Assembly (NCBI RefSeq): GCF_014839805.1 | Contig: NC_051121.1 | Coordinates: forward strand, 3,145,116-3,209,115 | Reading direction: 5' to 3' | Source of the DNA: Manduca sexta | Lineage: Eukaryota > Arthropoda > Insecta > Lepidoptera > Sphingidae | DNA: 64,000 bases | Shown: in pieces, positions 25,501 through 35,591 of the stretch | Position numbering within the stretch: the stretch's first letter is position 1 | Layout of the letters: the number at the start of each line of letters is the position of its first letter | Translations under genes and position numbers: made by a program | The notes under the pieces: generated by a model | Told to the model about the DNA's origin: nothing | Databases searched by the model: none | Seen by the model: only the letters and a program-made list of their open reading frames with translations

Positions 25501-28468
25501 CCACACACGCGGCGCCGGCGCCAGCGACACACTACACCATACGCACGCGCTGTGTTTTATCACGATCCAGTCTGCACGCCACATTACACCGCGACCCACC
25601 GGTACCACCCACCGAGAAATAATACGAGAACCCAACTGCAATCGTCGAGTATCCTCAATTGTCATAATATTACGTCATGTCGCGTTTTATACAAAAGGTG
25701 CTGTAAAACCGGTGTAATCTATCAGAATAAGTACGTACGTATATTCGTATCGCCACTTGCCGAATATTTACTCAGTGAGCGCCGCTTTATTAATATTGTA
25801 TTGAATCCTCAGAATCACAGCACCTCACTTGCCCTGGGTTATTGAAGCCTTCGACTCTGATATCAGTGTGTGTCTCCGAGCGCACTGTGACGTACCCAAT
25901 ATGTACAGTTTTGTTTAAACGACAAGACGATCAGGTCGCTCCCTTAGTAGCAAGCGTATACACTAGCTATAAAAATAGCAATGTATAAATATACACAAAG
26001 TAATTAATGTATTTTACTACGCTCGGCAAAACATGATATGCGTACAAGCATGATGATTATTAATTATGTTCGGTTCAAATTTGTTGCAACCGAATCGTAA
26101 CGGTGTATAGAGTTCCTCGTACGTGCGCGTGTTCACTCAGCGGCTGCACAGTGCACAATGTTCACTGCTGCTTGGCGGCAACAGCTAGTGGCCGACCGAG
26201 TGGTGGGTGTCTCCGCGGGGGCGCGTTATCAGCGCGATCGATACCTGCTGATAAATCGGGAACCGGCCCGCACCCGCACCGCGCCCGCTGCGCCGGAATC
26301 ACCACGGCAGCAGGCACGCCGCGTCGTGCGGCTGCAGTGAGTCGGACAAAACGCTTCCGTGTGGCGTTATATACATAACATTAATACGTATACATATTAT
26401 ATTATGCAAACAGTTAAACAATGTAATCATTACGTATACCATCCACAGCGTTAATCGCACAACAACAATAACTATCGTGAACTGTATATTATATAATGTT
26501 ATCTTAAAATAGGAGCTGCAGAAGATAGTTGACCTAAATCGTTTTTTTTTATCAAATTGTGTCGCAAGTAAATAATTCATATTATTATGTTTGTAGGCAA
26601 ATTCGTTTTCTAAAGTTCCAAACAATGTAAACAAACTAATTTGGCATTTAATTTTATAAACTAAGCAGATTTTGTGTGGATTTTTAATATTCAGTTCAAA
26701 ACTGTAATAAGACGGAGTCATTTAAGAGGGTCAATTTATTTTAAAATCTTTAATAATACATTAAAATCTGATAAAATTGTAACATATTTATTTATAAAAA
26801 AAAAACTAAAAATATCGCAGTGTGTCTGGTAGTTAGTGTTAATTGCTATAGGACTTTGGTGTACGAAGATGTAGGGGGATCCGTACTACCCGATAACTAC
26901 CGACTTCCCTTTTAGGTTTATTTATGTTTGTCTTCGTTTTTGTTTTCTGTTAAATAGCCGCGATATGTTAACCGAGGCATTTGCTTTTTGCTTCGTGTTA
27001 CATTTTGAAAATTTTCAGCCTTCGCTACTGATGTGCAGTACCTACAAGCAGGCAAAATACTCGGCGCCGAAGCACGTCCGGCTTGGGGTGTGTTTCAATT
27101 GCAAAAAACTTTGCTGCTACACAAGGTTGGAAAACAAACTAAAAAAAGTTATTATTATAGGTTGTTAATACAATACTATGGACAAATAGCCAAATTGCAA
27201 AAAAACTAGTTTAGTAATATTTATCACTAGGCGTTGCTCGCCTCCTCCGGATAGTTTCACAAACTTTGACATTTATAATAATAATTATGAATTAGAAATA
27301 AGATAAATTTAGTATTCCGTTTATATTTCTAGGCTTCGGTGCCCAGCGATCAGTAATCTGTCACCGCGCTTTTAGAATGTGGTCGTGGGATAGACTCCGT
27401 GAGCACTGCTGAAAACGACCAATGAACTAATCATAAACACTATATTAAATTAGGAATATAAACAACACTTACTGCACAGAAAGAGTAGGTAGTGCCTTCA
27501 AAATTCATACATTACTGTTCCTAAATGTTTCATACGTCACACTAACACCACATTACACCACAGCCTACTGACGTCGTATCCGTCTAGAGACGGTGGAGTT
27601 ATAGACTCGATGCTCTAACCAAACAAAAAAGTCGGTAATGTCTACGATCAGAGTACACGGGAGTCGTCCGTCTCATTGCCTAAATAACCATAATATCATA
27701 TTAAATAAACTGATTGCAGATTTTCATTCAATTCATTATTTTTCCATTGTTTTTTTGATTTAATTGGCGATTGTCCGCCTCGTGACCACGAAGGCTGCGA
27801 AGTCTTCGAAACGTCGGGAGAAAATAATAATATAAATAACCGCGATAATATCCGTAAAATAATTTTATTAAAATGATTTACATATATTTTGACTGTATCA
27901 AGAATTATGTTATACGCCCTGCATCTTCGTGCTTGTTTGTGTTACGAGTCACCACAGTAAGTCGAGCGAACGTTCCTTCTGCAGATGCATCCGTTGTGCG
28001 ATATTAATACGTGATACGAAATGTGATATGATACGAACAATGTCTGGGTGTATTCCACGATGTAACTCGGGTACGAGCAAGCCCGCCGCGTTGCTTGCAT
28101 CACTTTCCATGCGTGTGTTCAACAAGATGCGCGAGCGCATACAAAAGACTTCAACGCGATCTTAATTGATATGCTCATACGCCTGCTGTATTGTTTGATG
28201 CTTCAATGCTGAAGGCTAGAAACTATGACATACAAGATGCGTCCTTCTATTACCAGTAAAGCATCATTGCCAAGCCACAAGCTGTGTGTACTTACAGGTA
28301 GAGCAGATGGTCGTGCAGCGGCGGCAGGCGGCGCAGACCGGCGGCGCGGCACTCGAGCTGCGCTCCACCATCGCTGCACGTGCAGCCCGGTACGCCGCCG
28401 CCACAGCCAGCCGCCGCTGCCACCGCCAATGCCGCGGCCGCCAGCAGCGCCAGCGCCGCGCGCCCCAT
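1506..28468 (-). CDS. Leucine-rich-repeat extracellular protein gene, 3' part outside the window
   Basis: Six minus-strand exons join in one frame and encode 224 residues so far. Residues 1-21 form an alanine/leucine-rich signal peptide. C22, C29, C31 and C40 form an LRRNT cysteine cap, followed by seven LRRs of about 24 residues (pattern LxLxxNxLxxLPxxAL). Exon sizes are 173, 72, 141, 144, 72 and 72 bp. Every junction splits a leucine codon after its second base, the one-repeat-per-exon design known from Slit, LRIG and LGR receptors. All donors are GT and all acceptors AG. The protein should enter the secretory pathway and act outside the cell or at its surface in protein binding. No LRRCT, transmembrane, Ig or GPCR part is visible because the gene runs off the left edge, so the subfamily cannot be named. 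Since all junctions share one phase, an unseen extra LRR exon in an intron would not break the frame. Coding exons are far more GC-rich than the introns. Confidence 0.88.
2656..2975 (-). repeat. tRNA-derived SINE (family with tagcctagttgg A box), old copy
   Basis: The reverse-oriented copy runs from the polyA/TAA-type end (ataataatatcagccctgta) to the tRNA-like head near 2950. It is much more diverged than the copies at 48.6 and 52.6 kb. Confidence 0.75.
6783..7035. repeat. Dispersed lepidopteran LINE/SINE tail (ctcgcggcttcgcccgcgtg type)
   Basis: The segment starts with ctcgcggcttcgcccgcg and ends with a gcatttataatattagcagg tail. The same family appears at 61695-61860, 62138-62358, 62360-62660 and 62920-63125, and in part at 20700-20820. 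It is a well-known kind of interspersed repeat in moths and butterflies and is non-coding. Confidence 0.65.
7803..7842. repeat. CA-rich microsatellite
   Basis: An imperfect (CA)n tract with CG and CATA interruptions. Confidence 0.85.
8524..8700. repeat. Dispersed repeat with accgacttcaaaaaaaggag end
   Basis: The tgaccgacttcaaaaaaagg terminus followed by ggaggttctta recurs inverted at 21770-21801 and again near 32440. It is a common lepidopteran interspersed element end. The other boundary is not clear. Confidence 0.5.
11204..11275 (-). CDS. LRR gene exon 5 (one LRR)
   Basis: The 72-bp exon lies between GTGCAG and GTGAGT and reads LNLAGNLITELTEWSLPPL through HTL. It is one LRR in the shared phase. 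Confidence 0.9.
11276..12853 (-). other. LRR gene intron 4
   Basis: Between the two LRR exons I see AT-rich DNA with one GC-rich patch around 12130-12300. In the plus direction that patch ends in a good donor-like GACAG|GTAAGT at about 12294. No protein-coding signal was found. Confidence 0.5.
12854..12997 (-). CDS. LRR gene exon 4 (two LRRs)
   Basis: The 144-bp exon lies between CGACAG and GTGAGT. It encodes a slightly divergent acidic repeat (SAEDNLIAEVEGEELAG) and a canonical one (LRLARNLLRAVPARALAPL). The phase is kept. Confidence 0.88.
13132..14831 (-). repeat. tRNA-derived SINE (family 1), split by a hAT element
   Basis: Two SINE halves (13132-13258 and 14555-14831) match the uninterrupted plus-strand copy at 30755-31165. 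The tRNA-like head with the B-box complement (gggatccgaaccc) lies near 14748. An 11-bp target duplication ctgtgggcggt flanks the whole unit at 13121-13131 and 14832-14842. The SINE body without the insertion is about 400 bp. Confidence 0.85.
13259..14546. mobile_element. hAT-type DNA transposon, 1288 bp, copy A
   Basis: The ends are cagtggcgaag and its complement cttcgccactg. A perfect 8-bp duplication ctctctgt lies at 13251-13258 and 14547-14554. The element shares nearly its whole length, at visibly high identity, with copy B at 55376-56659. It has no recognisable transposase; an 81-codon frame at 14325-14570 runs into the right end and is shared by copy B (73 codons), function unknown. Probably non-autonomous. 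Confidence 0.88.
17457..18768 (+). mobile_element. mariner-type transposon (DD37D, maT-like), about 1.31 kb, apparently intact
   Basis: Imperfect terminal inverted repeats of about 28 bp frame the element. The left end (tagtctggccataaatactg from 17461) and the complement of the right end (18741-18768) differ at about four positions. Both ends abut a TATA, consistent with the TA target duplication of mariner/Tc1 elements, so the exact edge is uncertain by two bases. It lies in LRR gene intron 3, opposite to the gene, and encloses one uninterrupted transposase frame. Confidence 0.9.
17601..18641 (+). CDS. mariner transposase, DD37D class, 346 aa, intact
   Basis: The protein is a cut-and-paste DNA transposase of the IS630-Tc1-mariner superfamily. 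An N-terminal helix-turn-helix region (residues 1-110) contains a GRPR motif at 59-62. The catalytic core has FTDEK (D151), QQDSAPGHKA (D247) and SPDLNPLDYDLW. The third acidic residue is D285, 37 residues after D247, which gives the DD37D signature of maT/Bombyx mariner elements rather than the DD34D of classic mariners. The ATG at 17601 is chosen because upstream in-frame residues (from 17547) are hydrophobic and unlike mariner N termini, whereas MVWGDKENR is a plausible start. Length is normal and there are no stops or frameshifts, so the enzyme could be functional. A right-hand flank of about 100 bases separates the stop codon from the right repeat. Confidence 0.95.
   Translation: MVWGDKENRIAVIALHKVGMEPNAIFKTLHTLGISKMFVYRAINRYNETSSVCDRKRSGRPRSVRTKKVVKAVRERIRRNPVRKQKILSREMKIAPRTMSRILKDDLGLAAYKRRTGHFLTDNLKKNRVVKSKQLLKRYAKGGHRKILFTDEKIFTIEQHFNKQNDRIYAQSSKEASQLVDRVQRGHYPTSVMVWWGVSYEGVTEPYFCEKGIKTSAQVYQDTILEKVVKPLNITMFNNQVWSFQQDSAPGHKARSTQSWLESNVSDFIRAEDWPSSSPDLNPLDYDLWSVLESTACSKRHDNLESLKQSIRLAVKNFPMERVRASIDNWPHRLKDCIAANGDHFE
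19674..19814 (-). CDS. LRR gene exon 3 (two LRRs)
   Basis: The 141-bp exon is preceded by GTGCAG and followed by GTTAGT. It encodes LNLSSNRLEWVPRGAL and then WLDRCALRRLPAHAL, two LRRs, the second one residue short. The phase matches both neighbours. Confidence 0.9.
20211..20282 (-). CDS. LRR gene exon 2 (one 24-residue LRR)
   Basis: The 72-bp exon lies between TTGCAG and GTGAGT. With the two bases from exon 1 it reads LDVSNNNISSLPRDAL and continues to RDL, one complete LRR of the typical extracellular class with an asparagine ladder. Confidence 0.9.
20822..21110 (-). repeat. Dispersed repeat with a conserved short frame, copy 1
   Basis: The segment from the ggtaccggactcat end to ctgcacattacaatattt is homologous, in inverse orientation, to 34742-34990. 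The minus-strand frame 21086-20895 (63 codons) resembles the plus frame in the other copy, with shared CGDI, VIPDDV, CGY and RNSK. I do not recognise the element class. Confidence 0.55.
21420..21801. repeat. Interspersed element ending in the cttcaaaaaa-type terminus
   Basis: It contains ttggagtcggtgcctaatac, also found near 35935, and ends in gaacctcctctttttttgaa next to gtcggtta, the complement of the terminus at 8524. Non-coding. Confidence 0.45.
26818..27030. mobile_element. Diverged short relative of the 1.28-kb hAT-type family
   Basis: The left part contains ccgacttcccttttaggttt and the right end reads ttttcagccttcgctactg. Both resemble the ends of the elements at 13259 and 55376, with the interior missing. 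No clear 8-bp duplication remains. Likely an old MITE derivative. Confidence 0.45.
28296..28468 (-). CDS. LRR gene exon 1: signal peptide and LRRNT
   Basis: ATG at 28468-28466 opens 57 codons plus two bases. The product begins MGRAALALLAAAALAVAAAA, a typical signal peptide. Cysteines 22, 29, 31 and 40 match an LRRNT cap, and the exon ends in LLYL at the start of the first repeat. The donor reads CCT|GTAAGT. This start is preferred because it puts the hydrophobic segment at the N terminus, in the one frame that joins the downstream LRR exons. The other open frames here are GC-rich shadows. Confidence 0.87.
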
Positions 28469-28980
28469 CCGCGCCCGACTTCACCTGCCGCGAACGCTGC
28501 GCCACAGCGGCGGCCGCATCGCAACGCGGACCATCACACAGCACCGTCCCGCACCACCGGCTTCACACCACCAACCAAACAATGCACTTCCACAGTATAC
28601 ACACACTCGCCGACACCGGCTGATGCGAGGTGACGCACTCTCGCCACACTGGACGACAACAAGCGACAGATGCCGACGGCGGCGGACGATCGTCGGCGCA
28701 CACTCGGTCGCGGCGAACGACAGACGTGCGACTCGGTGCGGAGCTCGCGAGTGACTGCCGCCGCCGCTCCGCTCGCGCCGCGCCGTGGGCCGCGTGACGC
28801 GAGTGGCGCCGTGCCGCGCTCCACGACCCTTCTCGCGGCGCCTCCCTGTCTCGCGCCGCCACCACAGCCGCCGCGCTGCACCGCGCCACACCACTGCCGG
28901 CACATTGCATGCACTCGATTCTTGTTGGCGGAATTATTGCAAGCTTTGACTGCCCCTCCGCCACCGTAAACTGTCCGCCT
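28469..28980 (-). promoter_or_regulatory. CpG-rich 5' region of the LRR gene
   Basis: About 500 bases of strongly GC- and CpG-rich sequence directly upstream of the signal-peptide ATG stand out from AT-rich surroundings. It probably holds the 5' UTR and promoter. No TATA box or start site can be fixed from sequence alone. Long open frames here on both strands have low-complexity R/A/P composition and are not believed to be genes. Confidence 0.5.
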
Positions 28981-30754
28981 CTGTTATCCATAAATCAGTT
29001 ACTGCACAGATCATTTGGTTACGGACACTAGCAGTGAGCGGATACTGAAGTTTTTTTTTTTACTGAACTTTTCTCATTATATGCTTTAATTAAACTGCAA
29101 GTATCATAGGTATTATAGATCCATGGCCAAATTTAGATGAACGTAAAGTAAAAAGGGGAAATTAGTTTAATGAGGGATTGTGTGCAAATATAGTGTGCAA
29201 GTAAAGTAAAATATAATTACGGCCTTTATAGGATAAAAATTAAATTCAGATTAAAAGGCAGTTTTTTCTTATTTATAGTATGATCCGTAATTAATATTAT
29301 ACGTTTACTTCTAACTTTCTTACGATATAAATTCATTAAATAAGGGACTAGTCGGAAAAGAGATAGATAGCAAATTCGTGCCACGTTAAATTATTCAATA
29401 AATTCCGAATAACACATTATATATTATTGGTTTTTTTTTATTGCATTCATGTAAATTTTACCATATATTATTTTTATTTTTGATGGATGTCACATTTCTT
29501 GTTATTCGATACACCGTGACAGCCGTGGCGGTTCTTCGATAGAAACCCAAAAGCCTGGCTTGCCCTAAAATTATTTACATTAAATCATTCGATTATGGAA
29601 CGAGAATTATAATTTCTCGGTCAGTACGGTAAAGATAAAAATTCCCGCGCTATGTGTGGCTGCACCGCGCCGCGCCGGTTCGCCTCGAGCGCACCTACAC
29701 ACACACTAATACACCACCTAAACCATATCAGTATGCACACATTTCGTTTTTAATACAAAACGCGCACAAAATATGTTCCATCACTCTCGTGGGCTTTAAC
29801 GAGGCTTTACGCCTCAGTATATCTTTAGCAATGGGTACTAGAAATAAAGCCAACATTTAAAAACAGTGTTGCCAAGTCTTTCGAGTGTGTTCAAATTGTC
29901 TAGAGTTCTAAAGTTTAACATTTATTCTACAAATTTTTATTTATTCGAATTAATAATCTTTTATTTTTGATATATATTTGATGATTGTAGAATTAACATA
30001 ATTCTCTTTACATAAAAATAATTATTTTTATGTATTATATGTATTTTATTTGAAAACTTTCGTATATTTTCAGTACAAATTTTGAGTATAATTTGCGATT
30101 AGTCCGGTTACAACACCAGTTGTTTGTTTTGATTGAGCCGGTGATACATTTTTTTAAAGTATTTGTGTTTATTAAGTGTTTTTGAGTTATTTTAAACATT
30201 TAAATTTTAAAAAGATGTCATTTTAATTTATATCGCAAAATAAGAAAACCGCCAGTAAAATCATGATTTTTATAATACCACATCAACTATAGTTTAAATA
30301 TAACCTAAACAACACGATTTTCAAATATAAATAATTCTAAACGCCGTGTGGAGCCTCGGAATGCGTCAGTCGCAACTACACTGGTTCTGTACGGTTCGGT
30401 TGTCGGTGAGCGTAAGGGACAGTACAATTTTCATAAGGATTTCATATGATATGGGTAAGTTCATTTAATATAAATTTGTGAAATAATTGATCAGAAATTA
30501 TCAACAGAATGTTTTATAGCTTATTCGAGTTGTTACAAAGAATATTTTTAAAGAAACTGACATTTTTTATAATTACCGTCATAATGTGTACAGAATTGAA
30601 GCGATGAACCGTATAGCGTAGTATTGTCAAATCGGTCCGAAATGTTTTTATTTATTATTAACTGGTGTTAAGTTTATTTATAAATTGAACACCAATACAT
30701 TTAATAATGAAGGCGGATTATTGTGACGTAAATACGGCATAATATGTATTTGTT
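28981..30754. other. Intergenic AT-rich DNA
   Basis: No gene is recognised. The segment ggccaaatttagatgaacg near 29130 resembles ggccaaatttagaggaac at 1830 and may be the end of an old transposon. A stretch around 30350-30455 looks like a possible untranslated exon (moderate GC, followed by gtaagt), without further support. Confidence 0.35.
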
Positions 30755-31165
30755 AACTGCCTCGGTGGCGTGGTTGTAATTGAACACGGTACGAGCACTA
30801 CTATTGCGCTGAGGTCCTGGGTTCGAATCCCGGGTCGGGCTAAAATAATTGTGAGTGGGTTTTTTCATCTTAAAAATTACTCAGTCGCAGCTCGGAGTCA
30901 GGAAGTTGGCGGTATGACACGCCCGTGCCTCGGAAAGCACGTAAAGCAATTGGTCCTGCCCCGAATCTCTGGTCTGAATCTGGTCATATCGAATTGCCGT
31001 CTCACCGGACTATAAGAGTGAAGGAATAGAGAGTGCGACTGTGTATTGCGCACACACTTGTGCACTATAATATCTCTTGCGTACTTGGCTGATCTCCGTT
31101 GAGATTGGCCGCTGTGGGCGAAACTCTGTTAGAAATCACCATTAAATTAATGTTATTTTATATTA
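30755..31165 (+). repeat. tRNA-derived SINE (family 1), uninterrupted copy
   Basis: The tRNA-like head is ctcggtggcgtggttgt and then gggttcgaatccc (B box near 30820). The body matches the split copy at 13132-14831. The 3' part contains gctgatctccgttgagattg. A frame across it (30770-31015) is incidental. Confidence 0.82.
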
Positions 31166-33050
31166 TAAAATCATAAAAATACATATTTATGTCGATGGTA
31201 TGCATATAACGGTTATATGACTTTCAATACTATTTAGAATTTTTAAACAAAAAAAATAATTTAATTCGTTTTTTTGACTCCCGTAATAAGGTGCACGAGT
31301 TTTTCACTCATGTCTTTTATTCTGGTATACCCAGAGTATAATTTAGAAAGAGGGATAAACATTTGTTTCTACTGTTTTTTTTATTTCACAAATAATGAAA
31401 AGAGGGGTGGGGGGTCGGTTAATTTTTCCGCATCATTTACAGAGCTGTAGTTTTTGAGAGTTAAACATACAAGATAATATATTTTTTCTGTTATTTATTA
31501 CGGGAACCGTACAAAAATATGACTGCGGTGGCTCGAATTAAAATAGTGGCAATCGCTACTTACGAATAACATAGTTTTCTAGTGGTTAAATAATTATTAA
31601 AATCGGTTCACTAGTTTCAGTTTTCTTTTTATTACAAACATTTTTCTTATTTGATTTGATTAATGATGGAACTACATACTTAATATATTTGTATTTTTAT
31701 GTCATTAATTATAATTTGTTTTAGTCTATTTAAGTATATACTTGAAGACACTTAATTATTTTTGCTTTTATATAGAAAACGTATGTTTCAACGTAACACG
31801 GCATTACGTGCAACGTATTCCAGAATTATGTTAGGAGCAAAATTTTTGCACAGAATTAGAGACAACTTCGAAGTGCGTGCTGTAAAATAACAACTATTTC
31901 TGTAAATTAAAGGCTACGATGCAAAATAATATCCTAAATCTACCTTGTAATTCGTTCCAATCACCTTCCTACTTTTTTTAAAGTGGATGACTTTCAAAGT
32001 AAAATATGCTTTAATGTACCGTAATATGGTACATTGATCCCAATAAGCGCTGTTAGTGATGTTCTAATTCATAAACACATGTACGCAACAATTAAATTTC
32101 ATTATTTCGGTAAATAGCGAAATGTAACTTCGTTATTTCGGCAATTAAGTAGGTACAGTAGGTTTGTCACGTTATTTAAAAACAAAATTAAAATTGCTAT
32201 TTAAACTATACTTGTTGCATAGTCCATCTATGAGCTAAATTTCTTTCAAATCGATTAAAAAGAGTAGGTTTGTGTTTACTACTAACAAACATATACAGTG
32301 AAAGGTGTAAAATGTTTGACCCGATGTATGACCTCTGAAAGAATGTTCTTATATTACTAAATAACAAATAACCTATATCAATCATCAACCAATCTCATAA
32401 AAAGTAAAAATACAATGATTGTCGACGCGCAATATTTTTAACCGACTTCAAAAAAGGAGTTTTTTTTTATTAAAGTTACACACATATACCAAAAACTCAT
32501 TATAAGTACATAATTTAAATAACTTTATTTTGAAAAATGCAGTTTAATTTTTATTTTGAGTCCTTGTGGAACCTAGCCCTAACCCATGTAAACATATGAA
32601 AAAATATGCCTGTAGCGGCGTAAAGGACAATTCATTCGAAACGACGCACAATACCAACGCGTGTCAGCTGATACCTACCAATAGCGATAAGACGCGCGCG
32701 CGGTTCTAGAGTCCCTTAATTTAAAAACTGGTACACTACCACCTTTAAATTAAATGATGGTGATGGTATTGATTGTATTTGGGATAATATCAGATCACAA
32801 CTTAGGTTATGTACCTACCTACCTACTTCACATCGTGAATCAGCTGATACGAGGAACAAACGCAATTGTTTAAGTATTTAAGCATTACTTTCCGATAAAA
32901 TACCTACTTCATTTATTGTCTAAGTAATAAAAAATAACAGCGCGAACGAACTATGAGTATTTCTGGCGTATTTAAAAAATTGGAGCTATTTACAAAATAA
33001 TCAATTTACATACCTAAACAATTTATTTACAAATTACCTATTTACACTTC
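31166..33050. other. Intergenic AT-rich DNA without recognised genes
   Basis: A cttcaaaaaaggag-type terminus occurs near 32440, and gtacctacctacctact near 32810. I see no coding exon or other defined element. Confidence 0.4.
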
Positions 33051-33129
33051 CCTGTAACGAAGCAACTGCCCGAAAGGGAGTCCGCCGCGTTCGATACACA
33101 AACGTGCACGTTTTAAGTTATTGTAAGTA

Positions 33130-33490
33130 TTTAAGCTTTCGCAATGTGTCTCAGTCACTTTTCCCTCGGTTAAAGGCGTCCACTATCGCACTACGTAACT
33201 CGTCACATGTTTTGTCTTCCCGGCTATAAACGAGTCCTTTTATTTCCGACCACAAGAAAAAATCCAGGGGTGTTAGGTCCGGGCTTCTCGCCGCTCAAGA
33301 CACGGGGCCGCCGCGGCCAATCCATAATCCGGTAATGTTAATTACCAGTGCATCGTTGTCGTCAATTGCGTGCGTGCGACGGAAATGATACGGGTGTAAT
33401 CCGTAGGTATTTAATGTTTTCCACACAAATACTAACATTAAATTCCCGTGCCGCCATTTTCGTGCTTTGCCGAGGATCCCGCTCAAAGCA
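33130..33490 (-). pseudogene. DDE transposase fragment of the IS630/Tc1/mariner superfamily
   Basis: The minus frame from 33490 reads KTLNTYGLHPYHFRR and then WIGRGGPVS, a stop, and continues in the same frame as ARSPDLTPLDFFLW and GLVYSREDKTCDEL. The SPDLTPLDFFLW stretch is the hallmark catalytic region of an insect DDE family whose full-length members carry an N-terminal DUF4817 helix-turn-helix. The segment between PYHFRR and WIGRGG is much shorter than in a full enzyme, and TGA replaces a conserved tryptophan. It is a dead, internally deleted copy next to the assembly gap. Confidence 0.72.
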
Positions 33491-33686
33491 CTCTAAAATG
33501 TGCACTTCCTTATCCGGCGAGTCACCCGTCCTCGGCCTTGCACATGAGCCGGCGCGTGGAATTATCCGTGGTCGAGGAGGCGCTGGGTTGCAGCCAGGGT
33601 AGTGGGAGTAGATAGAATTTGAGGAGTTTCGATCCCGTGAAGTTGCAGCGCATTCAAAGGATCCGGCTAGGAGTACACCGCTTAGC

Positions 33687-34186
33687 NNNNNNNNNNNNNN
33701 NNNNNNNNNNNNNNNNNNNNNNNNNNNNNNNNNNNNNNNNNNNNNNNNNNNNNNNNNNNNNNNNNNNNNNNNNNNNNNNNNNNNNNNNNNNNNNNNNNNN
33801 NNNNNNNNNNNNNNNNNNNNNNNNNNNNNNNNNNNNNNNNNNNNNNNNNNNNNNNNNNNNNNNNNNNNNNNNNNNNNNNNNNNNNNNNNNNNNNNNNNNN
33901 NNNNNNNNNNNNNNNNNNNNNNNNNNNNNNNNNNNNNNNNNNNNNNNNNNNNNNNNNNNNNNNNNNNNNNNNNNNNNNNNNNNNNNNNNNNNNNNNNNNN
34001 NNNNNNNNNNNNNNNNNNNNNNNNNNNNNNNNNNNNNNNNNNNNNNNNNNNNNNNNNNNNNNNNNNNNNNNNNNNNNNNNNNNNNNNNNNNNNNNNNNNN
34101 NNNNNNNNNNNNNNNNNNNNNNNNNNNNNNNNNNNNNNNNNNNNNNNNNNNNNNNNNNNNNNNNNNNNNNNNNNNNNNNNNNNNNN
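33687..34186. other. Assembly gap (500 N)
   Basis: Exactly 500 undetermined bases, probably a fixed-size placeholder in the scaffold. Reading frames drawn across it are meaningless. Confidence 0.99.
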
Positions 34187-34741
34187 TAAAAAGTTGAATT
34201 GAAGACAATATTATGATACGGCACGTTTCCTCTCGAAGACGTAAAAGATGTAAATAGTTTTATCGTTCCAGTAAGTATTGCTTGTTAAACACGTAACACA
34301 ATGCGTAGAGTTTCTTTTTGTTTTTTTTCTCCTCGTCTTTAAAAGGGAGGCGAAGGCTCTCAGCCATGCAGCCTAGTCCGCCGTAAAAGAATGTGTTAGA
34401 TGCATCGATATATATATATGTACTACGTACTAGATTTGGCGTTGCGAACATTTACCGTTCAACTGAATTGAATTGTTATCCATTCAAACTGATTTTAGTA
34501 TGGTGTCAGATGATTGTGGCTGTGTAGTGTGTACGGAGTGTGCTCATGATATAAAAACGCTAGTCTAAGTGCAAACTTGGATGTAAAAAAAATATTAGTG
34601 TAATAAGTAAAATTATTTAATAAATAGATTATGACGGTGACATTTTGGTTGTCATTTTAGTTCAGATTTTGAACAAATAGTTTATATGGACGTTCGAGTC
34701 TATATAATATACGTCAATGTGAGCCAGAAATTCGTATTTCA

Positions 34742-34990
34742 AATATTGTGTGTGCAATGTGCAGAAGTGGGCGCGTTGTGGGGATATCGTATGCATAGTA
34801 ATTCCCGATGACGTCAAATGTGGGTATTGCGCCTCTTTACTGTTCCTTGTTACTTACCCCTTCCACCGAAATTCAAAGATTAATAACTTGTTGATTTTTT
34901 ACTGGATTTTAACAATTCCTTCTGTTATATTTCATATAATTTAATAATTTATATACCGTAAATATTTGATAATAGTAAAGAACAATAATG
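34742..34990 (+). repeat. Dispersed repeat with a conserved short frame, copy 2
   Basis: Inverse-oriented homologue of 20822-21110. It contains a 64-codon frame (34750-34944) with CGDI, VIPDDVKCGY, TYPFHRNSK and LLIFYWILTIPS, matched in the other copy. It ends near gagtccggtactcaatagg. Element class unknown. Confidence 0.55.
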
Positions 34991-35029
34991 AGTCCGGTAC
35001 TCAATAGGGTAAGTTAGTAAGTAAGTTAA

Positions 35030-35122
35030 TAAACTTACAAACTACTCGACCCGGGATTCGAACACGGCATCAGAGCGGTTTCATGTCGTGTACGCAATAC
35101 AACTAGACCACCGAGGATATTT
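35030..35122 (-). repeat. tRNA-like SINE head fragment
   Basis: The complement reads ctcggtggtctagttgtatt and then gttcgaatcccgggtcgag, that is, A-box-like and B-box-like blocks at tRNA spacing. The expected tail is absent. It could be mistaken for a tRNA gene, but no acceptor stem can be paired. Confidence 0.55.
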
Positions 35123-35591
35123 CTTTGCAATATTACTAATAGACTAGGGTTGCCTTCTATCCCGGTGTACGGGAAGTTGCGACATGTCAGTTTAGGATGT
35201 CGCCCCCCAATGAAGGCTGGGCGGTAGTAATAAGGTATTTTAACCGCGACACAAAAAAAAGGACACAAGTCCTGAAATACTTTTTAAATTATTCAACATA
35301 TATCTATACGTTTACATTTACAATATCGCAATGATAAGCAGTCGAGTATGACTCTAAAAGATATAAATTGATTAGGCCATTTTTAATAATTGCTGTTATA
35401 AACGCTGAGTCATTAAAATTACTATATCAAACATAATTAGAACCAAAATGTCGACGTAAACCGCCTTATTACAGAAGGAAGGCTAACTTTAGTACCGAGT
35501 TTGGTACCAGGTTTAATCAATGGACTAAAAATATTACACCGCCTTCAGAAACCTTTAAAAACAAAAATAATTTAACATTACCTATAAAAAT

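Larger units (their letters stand above)
20283..28295 (-). other. LRR gene intron 1
   Basis: This 8-kb first intron contains dispersed repeats at 20700-21110 and 21420-21801, a diverged hAT-like copy (26818-27030) and part of the GACGTTTCG repeat family (27770-27860). GC-rich patches at 22890-23160, 25380-25600 and 26110-26340 hold short open frames that I do not recognise. The stretch 24400-24830 is GC-rich and looks like a decayed retroelement, but no domain can be read. Confidence 0.5.

Noticed and set aside
26103..26378. GC-rich frames as an extra LRR exon
   Set aside because: No LRR pattern and no acceptor/donor pair in the shared phase.
28225..28969. Long overlapping open frames on both strands in the GC-rich region
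   Set aside because: Composition is dominated by Arg, Ala and Pro and the frames overlap on both strands. Only the signal-peptide frame at 28468-28296 joins the LRR exons.
33619..34224. Open frames of about 180-190 codons across the N run
   Set aside because: They consist almost wholly of undetermined bases and carry no information.
35030..35122. Possible tRNA gene
   Set aside because: A-box-like and B-box-like blocks are present but no acceptor stem pairs and the surroundings look like a SINE head.
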